Assembly: GCA_034008185.1 (NCBI GenBank)
Contig: CM067081.1
Coordinates: 20,273,821-20,337,820 of the forward strand
Reading direction: 5' to 3'
Origin: Gorsachius magnificus
Lineage: Eukaryota; Chordata; Aves; Pelecaniformes; Ardeidae
DNA: 64,000 nucleotides
Positions 25,814 to 37,257 of this stretch are shown one piece after another. The notes under the pieces were generated by a model. The model was given only the letters and a program-made list of their open reading frames with translations. It was not told where the DNA came from and searched no databases. Positions within the stretch are counted from its first letter, which is position 1; the number at the start of each line of letters is the position of its first letter. The translations under genes were made by a program, and so were the position numbers.

Positions 25814-28609
25814 GAGCCATGCGGTCTCGGACAGGAGCCCAAAGCAGCAGTGTTGCATTCAGAAGATGAAAAGCTGAGCACTTTGCATTCTCCTTGTTAC
25901 CTAAGCCTGTCCAGATGAATTTGGGAAGGAAACCACATGAGAATAATTTACGTGTCTTTTCCCTTTTTCATTTGACCTGTGACAATGTCAGTGGAGAAAT
26001 GGGTTTCTCCATCCCAAACAAACATCCCATCGTCAAACACCCTTTACCAGCCCATAGGGATCTCCCCACGAAGTATAGAAGCACACTATAGATGTTAGGG
26101 CTATAAGCATCCCAAAGAATCTTGTCTGTGATATAGGCAAGAGATTCTTATGTTACCTTGCAGCCACAACTTCATGATCACTTACATTTTCTAGGCTTTG
26201 TGTGCCTGCTGATGCCTCATTAATTACAAATTGTTGTAGGATGGTTCCATGGGCTGTGTGTGCCAAAAATTTTTTTTTTTATAAACAGAGAGGGAAAATA
26301 TATGAGTGAAGAGAACATCTGAATCTGTTTTCTGCATCTGAACTCACCTACGGAGTTACCTGAACTGACACACCATAAACAATTTTCATTCTACAGAATT
26401 TCAAATCAAAATGAACTGCAGTGGAGTTAAAAATTGCATCTGCTTCCTATGCTGTTTCTCAGTTTTAATGTAATATTCTGCCTGCTATGCTGAACTTACT
26501 ATTCTCTTTGGTCAAACCAAAGCCCTCTCTTCTCCAACAATGGTATCTTCATCCCAAATACGGAATATACACATTTAAACACATTCTGGATTTAGTTAAG
26601 CATCTGCAGTGTTTAAAAGCATTAGCCCACTATGCACTCTGTTACATAAACATTTTATAGAGGAGGTGGATTACCAAACAACCTTACCCTTTGATGTCTT
26701 TTCCTGATGAGTAAAATAGTACTAAAAATTCTAATTTATGTCCTCCTTGATACTGAAGGAATTTCTGATGCAGTAATATCACTGTAATTGCAACTAGTGA
26801 GAGTCCTTTAAAAATAAATATAAAATAATGTATTTTATGAGATAGTGATATACACACAGGTATCTTGCTAGGTAGGAAGTACAGAAACACAAAGATTTAG
26901 AATTGTTTTTGCTAGATATCACTGCTTAAAATAGGATTAATCCAAAATAGGGTTTATTTTGCAGAATGTTGCTTTATTCATTATTCTGCCATGTAAAATC
27001 AATAATTTTTAAAATAAGTTTTATACTTTGATTCTTTTTTAAAATTGTATGTGGAGGAATTAGTTCAATTTAGTTTTTGTATGGTAGTTGAAGAAATCTG
27101 AATGAACATATTATACTTAAAATAATGTAATTAAATATTCTAAATATAACATTGTGAGCATGGCTTTTAAACAGATGAGAGGAAGGAATGCACTGTAACA
27201 GATATCAGCATGTAGAGTATATTATTTATGTCTTTATACGTGTAGCTCCCAGTTAATGCTATAGCACACGGACTGAGGGGAAGGTAATGTCAGCGTGATA
27301 ATCCAAGTCTCAAGAATAATCATTTTACAGAGTAAATACATTTATAAAACAGGTTTTGAAAATATATTGACCAGCTCTGCTTGGTCAGTTCCTGTTGTTT
27401 TCTCAACTGAAATTTGCAGTCATGTTCCTGCAGTTAGTTTATGTGTACATGTCACATTATCAACCCAGAGTGAGTACACCAGGACTGGCTTCCACACAAG
27501 CTACAGTAATAACATACCTTTTAAACAAAAGTACAATAGCTAAATAAATAATGAGCATGTATTAATTGCAGTGAAGGTTTTCTTGGATACAGAGAGTAAT
27601 GTAGTTCAGCACTGGTCTTCCATTATTCAAAAACTGTATTTCATTAGGAGCATGTGTTTGTACAGTTACTGGAGTAATGCAGATAAAATTCATTTGCAGT
27701 TTGAGAAATGTCTACCTGTAGTCCTTTGATTGCAAGTGCAATCAGACAGATGTTAACACTCAGAGCTGTACGATTAGTAGAAAAAAACTCTACAACCTTT
27801 CATCCAGATTTTTATTATCCTTTGTCCCAATGTTACCTTCAGGTTTTTTTCTATCTATTACTTTAGAGAAAGTTAGTTTCTTTCCCATAATCCAAAAGCT
27901 GGAATGTGTATAAAATCTTTGGCCAGATTATGTATGTATACTGAATAAAATCACGTAGATGATTTATCTGCAAATAGAACTATAAAAAGTAATTTCAAGA
28001 TAAGATTTAAACTTCCAGCAAATCATGTTATATGGTCAGCAGAATTTTTAATAGCTGCCATATTGGCAGCCAAACCCTGTATCCGCCATGGGTGTCAAGA
28101 AAAGCCTTACCCCAGATGGCTCAACAACTAGGGCATTCCTCCTGAAAGATGGAGCCGTGGGTGAAGGAAGGCACTGAAGCCAGACCTCCTGCTTCATGAG
28201 CTGCTGACATCTCCGTGTAAGGTAGATGGTGTCAAACAGCTCTTATTCTTTTCCAGATATGCTTTAAAATGAAAGATGCTGCTTTTCCACATTTTAGGTA
28301 TGCTCAGAGCATAGTGCAGTCCCTGGAGACTTGATGTGGTTTTGTATATTAGCTTAATTTGAACTAACTGTGAGCTGCTACCAGAAGAGATGTTAACTTC
28401 ACTCTTGCTGTAGATATAATGGTTGTATAGAGGTAAGCTGAGCTGTGTTACTGTGATGATCCACTTGAGAATTTTTCATTAGGTCAGTTTTAAATGTATC
28501 GGTAACCTGCTCCAGCACAGCCTGCTACCACTTGACAGCATGTGGAGGGGGATGCGATGCAGGGCAGAAAGGGCAGGGTGCTTCTTTCTGTGGTGAGGTG
28601 GGGCTAGAT

Positions 28610-28745
28610 TGGTAGCTTCAGACTAAATGAAAGGTGGAACTCCTTACCTCAGGTTGTTATGGATGCGAAAATTTCACAGGGGCTCAAGGGAAGACTGAAC
28701 AAGTTCTTGGAGAACAAATCAATCAATCCATTATTAAATATGAAT
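28610..28745 (+). mobile_element. Old, degraded CR1-family fragment
   Basis: 'ggtggaactccttacctcag' and 'gttcttggagaacaaatc' follow the pattern of old amniote CR1 lineages (tggaactccttgcc... gacaaattcatggag). The copy is much more diverged than the young CR1s elsewhere in the window. Identification is by pattern memory only. Confidence 0.55.
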
Positions 28746-31490
28746 AGCCGCCCCCTTCCCCCAAACACGTGCTTGATTTACAAATTGTTGGAGGCTAGGA
28801 AATTACTCTTGGGAGAGCTACTGCATATGCTTGCTGCTCTTATGATGCTCTTCCCCAAGCTGCTTCTTGTTCTTTTGTATGGGCAATAAACCAATTTAGA
28901 TAGACCTTTAATCTAATCTGGTAAGGCATCCTAAGCACCTAAGTAACGTTCTTACTAATTAAGTGTTAAAAGCACACTGTTCCCATAGACACTTACTCTT
29001 CATAGTTTTTTCCAGGGTGCATTTAGTCACAGTAGGATGTACTCATCAAATAACTTGCTGCTTCTGGAAGGAACAGTCCAGCCCTGCTCAGCACTTCTTT
29101 TCTTTCCCACTCCTGGTCATATGGTCTTGCTGCTTCCCTTGCACTACTTCTAGAATTAATCTAACCCTTTGGTGAGTTCCTTCAGTTCATTAAATGCAGT
29201 AAATAATGTGGTTGGACAACTGAATCAAGTCTGAAGCCTAAAAAGCTACATTTGGTCACTGTAACAGCACTCACAATTCAATTTATAAACAGAAAGAGGA
29301 GCTTAGGCACCAGGGTCACATGCTGAATACCCTGCAGGCATCTCGCTGCTCAGGGTGGCCATTTTGGGCAACCCAGTCATAGCAATGAGTGCTTAAGGAA
29401 CTTCAAAGCTGTGCTGGGTGGGCAGTTGGTGAGGTTTAGATACTTCAAGGGTTGGACATCCACTAGATGGGGAGAGAAAAGGGGGAAAATTTAGCTTCAA
29501 ATTTTGGACTTACTGCTTCATTCCCTTCTTGGGTATAGCCCTACTGTAACTTAAGGGTCCTAGGATGTCCAAGAAAGCTTCTGTTATCAGTTGTTTGTTT
29601 TAAGGCAGTAAGATGTACAGGTAACTTGTGGATGTTTTATTTATCTCAGCGATTTTGGTTTGTCTACCATCCTTTTTTTTTCTTTTTTAGTTAATATAAA
29701 ATCTTTCACCCTCCTGTGGGGTTTAGTGATACTACCAGGTGTTTTCCTACCTGACAGTTGAAAACCTTTGATATGCCATCTTCCTCTCTTATTTTCATTA
29801 CATTCAGTTCTTCCTTTCTGGAACCAACCAATTAAACCTATGGATTTTCTTTGACTAGTTCAGTCTTCCCCTGGTGCAGTTTCTGCTGTATTGTTCCCGT
29901 CTTTGCATCTCCTTACTGCTTCTTCCAACTTCATTATTTTGTAAATCACTTTTTCTCCATTGCACAAGAGCTGTGCCTACTCCTATCCTACTCTTTCTTT
30001 CCCTGTTTGTATTCTCCTCTAAACTGTCCTCAAAATGTCTTCATCCACAGCATCTTTGAAGCTCAGTACTCGCCTCTTTGTTGTGCAGGCCTGTCCAGAG
30101 CCCACTGAAATCAAGAGGTGTCCCTTTTGCAATTTCACAGCCCTTTGGTTCAGCACCCCCAATCAAACCCATTGATTTCTTTCAGTTTCTTCAAATCCTT
30201 CATTAAGCATTTACTTCTTCCATGGAACCTGCCAATGAGAATTGATCCAAGGGAGGTCGATGTACATTAGAATAGATTTTCCTTGCTTTGAAGTTTCAAT
30301 AGTAATCTGTGCCTTGTAAACACATTAACTGTTTGACATGCGACTCTATGTATTAGATCTTTCTTGGAGCAGAGACATTGTCTTCCAGTTCAGGATAAAT
30401 TCAGCTGAATAAACTGAAGTCTGCAGTAGTATTTATAGAGAAATAAAGGTTTGTCATCTTTGTGGAATTTTTTTTTCTAACAGTAACAATATTTATAAAA
30501 AGAACATTTATAGTAAATAAGACAATGGAAATGTGTCGCCAAGTCTGGACTTTGTAATTAATGTTTTCTGCATGAAACCCATTTTTCCTCCTTAGAGATG
30601 GAGGACTTTTAATAACAGCATTGTTTCATGTTGTAAATGAGCATGTTTGTATTTGGCAGCATGGCATGTCCTGCCTTGTAAATATACCAAGCCAAACATG
30701 AAACATTTTCTCCTAGGAGGAGAAAAAAAAAAAAGCATAAAAATCTGTTGTAGCAGACGAGATTGAAAGCTTGCCATGAATGTGAAAAAGAGATTCAGAG
30801 GTGAACAGAATGTTTAAAGCGTCTGGAATACTGCTGTGGCAAGAGAATGTTAATCTGACGTTGTCTGGGCACGAGGCAGCCCTCAGAGCTGACACATTCC
30901 TTGGGGCCCCGCTGCAAACTGAGCTGCCAGCACAGTGTTTACAGCAAGATGCATGGCCAGGATGGTCTGTGGTCTGTATGGTATACGTGAACTGTGCCTG
31001 CCTGCCGCGCAGGCAGCACATGCCAAATATATTCTTCTAATTCAAAGCAAACCTAGTGTTGTATTTAACCTTGAGAGCATTCAACAGGTGGATCATACTA
31101 ATATATTAGTAAGCACACAGACATATGAAATGTCCATATACGTTGTGACAGTGTTTATATTTATCATGCTTATTTTAACTCCAAAATGTGACTGTAATTT
31201 ATAAGCAACTGAAATGTCAGCATTTGAAGCAGAAATATTTTAATGTGTTTACTCCAAAGTAAATAAGACTGTATATATTTTTTTAAAAAAATTAAAACGC
31301 ATACATGTGGACACAGTGTCCATTGTGTTTTAACGACCACTACTGCAAATGAGTACTGTATCCATCATGAAAAGATGGTTTCATCCAAATCTTGTTTGAC
31401 AGATAGTAGCTGAATTTATGTTGTTGTTTTATCATGATTGCACAGAACATAGCAGCACGTTATTTGTCTTCAACTATTTTTTTTCCGCAG

Positions 31491-31586
31491 ATACTGGTGG
31501 TTCCAAAGGGGAAAGACTGAGTGCCAAACTAAAAGCTTTGCCTGGAACAAGTGAACCCTATGAAAGTAGCAGCAGTAAAGAAATAG
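31491..31586 (+). CDS. IFT88: IFT88 exon (SKGERLSAKLKALPGT)
   Basis: A 96-bp exon after a T-rich tract and CCGCAG. It reads DTGGSKGERLSAKLKALPGT and on to SEPYESSSSKEI, leaving one base of Asp. The block matches human IFT88 (SKGERLSARLRALPGT). The exon is followed by GCAAGT instead of GTAAGT. Only this boundary keeps the frame into the final exon. If the intron were retained, the frame would stay open to a stop at 31673-31675. Confidence 0.95.
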
Positions 31587-31592
31587 GCAAGT
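31587..31592 (+). other. IFT88: GC splice donor (GC-AG intron)
   Basis: The donor reads ATAG|GCAAGT, which matches the known GC-donor consensus (AG|GCAAGT) at every position. The nearest GT, four bases downstream, would shift the frame of the last exon. The paired acceptor is ACCCTAG at 32268. GC-AG introns make up about 1% of vertebrate introns. Confidence 0.88.
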
Positions 31593-32268
31593 GGGCATCT
31601 TGTACCTTCTTACTTTCCTGGCCTTCAAAGAGAGAGGAGATGGAAAAAAATAAGTTCTCAGAAGAGCATGTATAATTAGACAATTAGGAACACGTTTTCC
31701 CCATGAAATAAATGTGAAGAGTGGCTTTAGCTTCATTGTTCAGAGCTCACTATAAAATAATTGTAGATATTAAGAAATGCAGCCCATGTAAATTTTTATC
31801 ACTTTCAATATCTGCTGTATCCTTTAACCAGTTCTTGTGCTTCTGCAGTCATAAGCTCTTGATGAAGATTGAATTTTTCAAGGAGTTTCAAGTCCCAAAT
31901 CCATGTGGAATGTGGTACTTCCTAAAATGCCCTTCCTCTAACAAACTCATCAGTCTTCCTGTTCCATGCACTTTTCTGAAGTATTTTTCTCACTTAATGA
32001 CTGTAGTAAAATAAAATTATTTAAAAAAGAAGAAGAAAAAAAAAAAAGCTTCTATCACTAGCACTCCGGTACTGTGCTCTTGGGCCATGCCTGACTTCCT
32101 GAGTGTGGTATCTTGTTCTTCAGTGTTCTTACGCTCTTTCTGGTCTGCATTTCAAAGACACCTTACAGATGTGTAATGCTAAAGCCCACTCTTGTGTTTG
32201 TATATGTTTGAAACAAAGCTAGAATGACTTGTGAGTAACTGTTTCAAATGTATTTATTTAAACCCTAG
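31593..32268 (+). other. IFT88: Last IFT88 intron (remainder)
   Basis: The rest of the GC-AG intron. It has an A-rich run near 32020-32046 and nothing gene-like. The frame from the previous exon stays open for 29 codons, to a TAA at 31673. Confidence 0.8.
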
Positions 32269-32390
32269 ATGCCTCCTACATAGATCCACTTGGCCCACAA
32301 GCAGAAAGACCAAAAACTGCAGCAAGAAAAAGACCTGAGGAAGATGACTTTGCTGATGAAGAACTAGGAGAGGATTTGCTTCCAGAATAG
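32269..32390 (+). CDS. IFT88: IFT88 terminal coding exon, acidic tail and stop
   Basis: The exon starts after AACCCTAG. It completes Asp and reads ASYIDPLGPQAERPKTAARK, then an acidic tail (EEDDFADEELGEDLLPE) and TAG at 32388-32390. Tail length and sequence match mammalian IFT88 almost to the residue, so the C-terminus is intact. Confidence 0.97.
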
Positions 32391-33300
32391 CATATGGTCC
32401 ACTCATAACTTTTTCTCCTTTTAAAAGTTTTAGCAGAAAAACATTCATCCATGACAATTTTTGTAGTGGATTTTGATAAAATCTTTGTGAAATACTTTGG
32501 ATATATGGTATCTTACATTAAAAACGTGGATTTGAAGTTGCAATGTCTTTTATAATTGATTTTTTAAGAAATAATGCTGAGGTTATGTTACTCAGACATA
32601 AAAAAGCTACACTGGTATTCACACTCATTGCAAACCACATCATGTGCATAACGCTTTTCCTTTCAGAGATGTGTCCAACGAGAACAGGAAAGCACAGCAG
32701 GCTCTAAAATTTCACCTTTCAGTGCAAAATACCTCAAAGCAATGTTATAAGGCTGAAAGCCCCATATCCCTCATCCAAAGCCAGAACTTAAACTTAAGGC
32801 CTGTGAATTGACATTCTGAAACTGTTAGATATGGCCTCAGTCATCTTTAAGGCCCTGGTTCAGCAAAGCACTTGATACCGCTACTGAAGAAAACATCTTC
32901 ATTTTAGTCTATCTGTAGCTGAGCTAGGGCTATTTTGCAGTCTCTTGGCAATTCCCTAGGTATTCTTGCAATCACAAAGATGAGGAGTTTTTTATTTCGA
33001 ATGGTCGGAGTGGGCAGGATTTCAATCTAGTTTGTTCGGAATTGCTAATTAGATTGCAGCTTCTGCTGGGGATTGTGGCACTGACTACACAAAGGTGGCT
33101 TTCTACAGCCTGGGTTGAGTATGTGCAAAGCTGTTAGTTACAGAAATCATTTTGCTTATGAACTGAACAAGTTTGATCTGAAGTCATTGTGACGTGTTAA
33201 ATGGGAACAGGGGAACCCTGATTTACATCACTTTTTGGAGATAAAAATACTAGTCGGGTGTTCAGAATTTCCTAATAAATACTTGCAAAACTAGTACACT
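32391..33300 (+). other. IFT88: IFT88 3' UTR (probable)
   Basis: This is the non-coding stretch after the stop. An ATTAAA at 32517 and an AATAAA at 33274 are candidate polyA signals. The latter is followed by GT-rich sequence and is preferred. A segment near 32850-32880 ('ggttcagcaaagcactt') resembles an old amniote repeat. Confidence 0.55.
33274..33279 (+). terminator. IFT88: Candidate IFT88 polyadenylation signal
   Basis: AATAAA lies 884 bases after the stop codon and is followed within about 60 bases by TG-rich sequence (acttgttttt, ggtgtgagtttgg). The choice over the earlier ATTAAA is inferred, not shown. Confidence 0.5.
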
Positions 33301-35965
33301 GGGGTGGCAAGGACTTGTTTTTAAAACATTGGTGTGAGTTTGGTTTAATAGTTACACTTTGGTTATTACACTTTGAAATGCAATGATTCAGTCTTCTAAA
33401 ATTGCTGGTGCTCGTTCTGTGTTGGCGCTTAGACTGTTTCCTGACTGGTGGCACTGGAAAGTGCTCTTCATATCTTCATGAAATGTTTTCAGGTTCTAAA
33501 AACATCGTAAGATGTCTCTGCAAGTGGTCAGAAATACTTCTTTAACGGCACAGTTGCAGGAATGTGATCTTGTGGGTTTTAGGGTACAGCTAATGAACTG
33601 CTTTACACGTACCGTGTTTTCCATGATGCTGGTGCAGCACTCAGTCTAGGACTGTAACGGCTTCCGTGTGGTGGTATAAGCAGAGCACATTCAGTGTGGT
33701 CTATGGCACACCCTGAGGAGCTCACCAAAGAAAAAAAAAGACACAGTAAGCTCTGGGGCCTGATCCTTCCAGAGGATGGAAAAGAGCGTGAGAGGGAAGT
33801 GGATGCCACCTGTATTATTTCTGCAAGTCTTTCCTATGCTGCAGTTCTCTCTTAGCCGCAGGACAGAAAGGGGAAAAAGATTTCCCCTGCTGCAGGTAGG
33901 GACAGAAAGGGAAAGAACAGATGGCTTATGTGGCTAAAGAACTTGGATACCACACTGCAACGCTAATGTGCCAAGCCAGAGCAGTCTTTGGCTTTTTGAC
34001 TGTTGAGCTCAGCTGAGGAGACCTTCCGTGCCTTTTAGAATGAGAAATAGAGAAACGTGTTGCCACTTTTGTCTCTGGTGAATCCCCAGTTTCACTGCAG
34101 ACTTTACCATTTTACTTTTTTCCACTCCTTGAGAGTAATCTGAAGATGGTGGTGCACACCTGTGAACACAGAGGCTGTGGACTGTTGTCAGCTGGGTATA
34201 TGCCGGGTCGGTTGTAGCAGCAGCAGGAACTTGCTCTCTCTGGCACTGGGCAGCCCTGACCTCTCTTCACCGAGGCTGCCCCTGCAGCCCCACCACTGCC
34301 AAAACCTTGGCACTGACACCCAATACAACAGTGTATATTTTTAATATTTTCAATGAAATGTCAGTCAGAAAGACAAAGGAGGGGAGATGGAAAGGCAACC
34401 AAGCTGAACAATTCTCACAGAAGGGCTCGGGCAGATAACTTAACCTTACCATCACACTTGGGACCAAACTTTCTTCTTGCACATTCTTCAGTGCTGCCGT
34501 ATCTACTGCTCTGGTCATGGGATGACATATTCCTGCATATCACGGTAGTTGTTTTCTGTCAGGCTTACAGTCCTGGAAGGACTGGACCTCCAGGATGCCA
34601 GGCAGGAGCATTTTCAGCTACAGACTGTAGTGGAAGGAGGTGTCTGACTAATTGCAGTGGGAGAAAGTATTTGGGACCACGGCAAGGACTGCAGATAAAC
34701 CTGTGAAACAGGTCAAAGGAGAAGATGGGCAAGATACAGTCATGGTCTTCTAACACAAAACCATTTGAGTAGAGCATCTAATCAAATGTTGCAATTGCAT
34801 AGGCATGTCCATGCTAAAGTGTAATGAATCACTAATAATTTGGAATATGGTTTACAGGTGGACTTAGCCCATAGAAACACACCTATGGACATCAGAGAGA
34901 TTTTGACCATCAGCAGCATTTTCTTGGTTCAGTTAGCCTAAATGTATATTATGAAAAATTCTGTGATTTACAAACAAAGCATTGCACTTTTGTTCCACTC
35001 CTGCACAAACTCCAGGAACTTCTGGAACACATTGTTTCCTATAGCATGAGGATCTGATTATATAATGTCCTGGGTTATGATGCAATTGCACGTTATTTTG
35101 CAAGCACAGTTGAGCTTGTTCTGAACTGACAAAGCTGCATGATCCAGCTCCAATGCTGGAATAGTAAGTCCTGCTCACAGTCAAAATTATTTAGCCCAGG
35201 TTCAATTCCTTCAAAACTACGTTAATGATGACTACGTCTCTACTAGAATTGCAACATTGCCAGGGCAGGCCCAGAGCAGAGGAGCTGATGTGTAACCATC
35301 TGTACCATAAGGCCAGTAGCACACTCCCCAGTACAGTTTTGGCCTGTGACTGTTCGCAATCTCCCAGACGATTCCCTTGCATGACCCAAAGGTTAGCCTG
35401 GGCCAGGAACCATTCATCACAGGCAGCTTCGGTGCAGCCTCCTCCTTCTGCTGTGTGAGACATTCTGTGTGAGGGAGCACAAGGTGTGACATCCCACCTG
35501 GACTCAAGGCTGGAGAGCCATCCCTGATGGGGACTAAGAAAATTGGAATCCATTCAGGAGAAAGCAGCTGTGCGTGTGTCCAAAGTGCCGCATCAGCATG
35601 TTATTGGAAAGCCTCAAGCTATTGGTAGGTGAACACACCTGCGTGATTCAGGCAGCTCAGGTCTTGAAGGAATCGTGGCCATGCTAGAGGGGTTCTGCGT
35701 CTAAAATAATTACCTGGGTTATATGTGATTATTGTGCTGTGTTGATGTGATGACCCTTGGCTGTCCTGGAGCTATCCTGGTTGGCATTTAGCTCAGGTGC
35801 AATGTGAGTTGTGTTCCCTGCTGCCATGAAGGATGCCCTCAGTCCTGAGATAGGTCTCAGAAACTGCAGGAGTGGAAACACTGCATGAGCTAAATAATTC
35901 TATCTTGATCCCAGAAATACAAGCAGAAGACATTTAGTCAGGTTTGGTCATGCAAAACAGACTCC
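33301..35965. other. IFT88-IL17D intergenic, first part
   Basis: Moderate-GC sequence with many short open frames on both strands. None has recognisable similarity or supporting splice structure. No gene or transposon is recognised. Confidence 0.6.
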
Positions 35966-36558
35966 ATCTCCAGAAGGACTGTTTGGTGGATAAGAAATTG
36001 GTTGGATGGCCACATCCAGAGGGTAGTGGTCAACGGCTCCATGTCCAGATGGAGACCGGTGACAAGTGGTGTCCCTCAGGGGTCCATACTGGGACCAGTT
36101 CTGTTTAATATATTAATCAATGACATAGACAGCAAGATTGAGTGTACCCTCAGCAAGTTTGGAGATGACACCAAGCTGAGTGGTGCACTTGACATGCCAG
36201 AAGGATGGGATGTCATCCAAAGAGACCTGGACAAGTTGGAGACGTGGGCCTGTGTGAACTTCATGAGGTTCAACAAGGCCAAGTAGAAGGTCAAGCACCT
36301 GGGTTGGGGCAACCCCCAGGATCAACACAGGCTGGGGGATGAAAGGATCGAGAGCAGCCCTGCCGAGAGGGACTTGGGGGTACTGATGGACGAAAAGCTG
36401 GACATGAGCCGGCAATGTGCGCTGGCAGCCCAGAAGGCCAACCGTACCCTGGGCTGCATCAACAGAAGTGTGGCCAGCAGGTCGAGGGAGGTGATTCTGC
36501 CCCTCTACTCTGCTCTGGTGAGACCCCACCTGGAGTCCTGCGTCCAGCTCTGGAGCCC
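35966..36558 (+). mobile_element. CR1 element, 5' piece (reverse transcriptase region)
   Basis: It encodes the CR1 ORF2 reverse transcriptase region: the motif [11 protein letters not shown], the catalytic-box variant FGDD (usually FADD), then [10 protein letters not shown] and [21 protein letters not shown] stop at 36284-36286 (TAG where a Cys codon is usual) breaks the frame, so the copy is inactive. It stops at 36558, where a solo LTR interrupts it, and resumes at 37258. Its 5' end, near 35966, is a typical LINE truncation. Confidence 0.95.
36554..36558. repeat. Left target-site duplication of the solo LTR (AGCCC)
   Basis: AGCCC directly precedes the TG of the LTR and recurs at 37258-37262. 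The undisturbed CR1 reads GGAGCCCTCAGCAC at this point. Confidence 0.88.
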
Positions 36559-36892
36559 TGTAAGGGACTAGAAACTTGTCTCAACACTGTTGGCAGGCAA
36601 CTGAGTGGGACAGTTTAATCACCAGGGCAGCCCATTGAGTTCTACCTGACAGGCATGCGTGTCCCACTGTCTCGGAGGACACTGTCCTCTGCGCATGCGC
36701 CTGGGCCCAGGGTTGACTGACAACATGCTGGGGTGGGCTCAGACCCTCTAGAACTTTCAAGCACCCTCTAGTGACGGTACTGGGCATGTGCCCCACTGCT
36801 GAGTGGGAGGCATGGGTATACAAAACATTGACTATGCAAGAGGACAATCTGGCCCCTCCACCGGATTCAAAGATACATCGGGCACACGGACC

Positions 36893-36926
36893 GCACGGAC
36901 GGACGGACCGACCAACGGACGGACGG
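36893..36926 (+). repeat. (GGAC)n simple repeat inside the LTR
   Basis: Tandem GGAC/ACGG units with small interruptions (ccgaccaacgg), just downstream of the probable LTR start site. It is followed by a C/T-rich tract at about 36961-37038. Confidence 0.85.
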
Positions 36927-37057
36927 ACACACGCAGACCCATGGTGGTAGCTATTGCAACACTCTCGCGCTCTCTGTCTTTCTCTCTCTCTCTCCCCTTC
37001 CCTTTCTCACTTTCCCTCTCTTTCTCTGCTTTTCTCTCACATATTTATTGTTGGCCA

Positions 37058-37063
37058 AATAAA
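37058..37063 (+). terminator. PolyA signal of the solo LTR
   Basis: AATAAA followed by 'gcgacttggcacttgactcc', within the LTR, as expected at the end of the R region. Confidence 0.7.
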
Positions 37064-37257
37064 GCGACTTGGCACTTGACTCCATTTTGAGTCTTAATTC
37101 TGTTTCCAAGAATGTAAAAGGAACCTAGTCACAATATTGGAGTTAACCAGAAGTTAAGCCCAGCTGCCCCCAACCTCCCAGAATTATCTGAGGTCGGTTG
37201 GAAAGCAAGGGGATTTAACCTCTGCCACATTGTTCAACCCAATAGCGGATCATGACA

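Larger units (their letters stand above)
22117..31490 (+). other. IFT88: IFT88 intron, 9.4 kb
   Basis: The longest intron in the window. It contains a 10-bp-arm hairpin (24037-24060), a 23-bp tandem duplication (25768-25813), an old CR1-like fragment (about 28610-28745), and a stretch near 30700-31020 with a GC hairpin that might be a conserved regulatory element. No internal gene is seen. Confidence 0.75.
1..33300 (+). other. IFT88: IFT88 gene, 3' half (12 exons)
   Basis: This is the 3' part of the gene for intraflagellar transport protein 88 (Polaris, Tg737), a TPR subunit of the IFT-B complex that carries cargo along ciliary microtubules. Twelve exons with consensus or near-consensus splice sites join in one frame and encode about 417 residues, roughly half of the about 825-residue vertebrate protein. 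The translation follows human IFT88 from the 'CVEVVKAS' segment to the terminal 'DLLPE', as compared from memory. TPR repeats run through the first nine exons, followed by a basic linker and an acidic tail. Promoter and N-terminal exons lie left of the window. I searched 1-2521 for the preceding exon and did not find it. All introns are U2-type GT-AG except the last, which is GC-AG. IL17D lies downstream on the same strand. Confidence 0.97.
36559..37257 (+). mobile_element. Solo LTR of an endogenous retrovirus (699 bp)
   Basis: The element starts TGTAAG and ends ATGACA (TG...CA). It is flanked by the 5-bp duplication AGCCC (36554-36558 and 37258-37262), and removing it with one duplication restores continuous CR1 sequence. 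Inside, in order, are a GCGCATGCGC palindrome, a TATA-like GTATACAAAA near 36814, a (GGAC)n run, a C/T-rich tract and AATAAA at 37058-37063, as in a U3-R-U5 layout. No internal viral genes are present. The 5-bp duplication fits ERVL or some ERVK groups. Orientation is taken from the polyA signal. Confidence 0.88.

Noticed and set aside
31587..31592. GT donor at 31591 instead of the GC donor
   Set aside because: Using the GT four bases downstream would shift the frame into the last exon and destroy the conserved acidic tail.
36113..36529. 138-codon minus-strand open frame in the CR1
   Set aside because: It is antisense to the CR1 reverse transcriptase coding sequence; a shadow frame.
36559..37257. 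Complete endogenous provirus
   Set aside because: Only one LTR is present between the target duplications, and no gag, pol or env coding sequence is found beside it.
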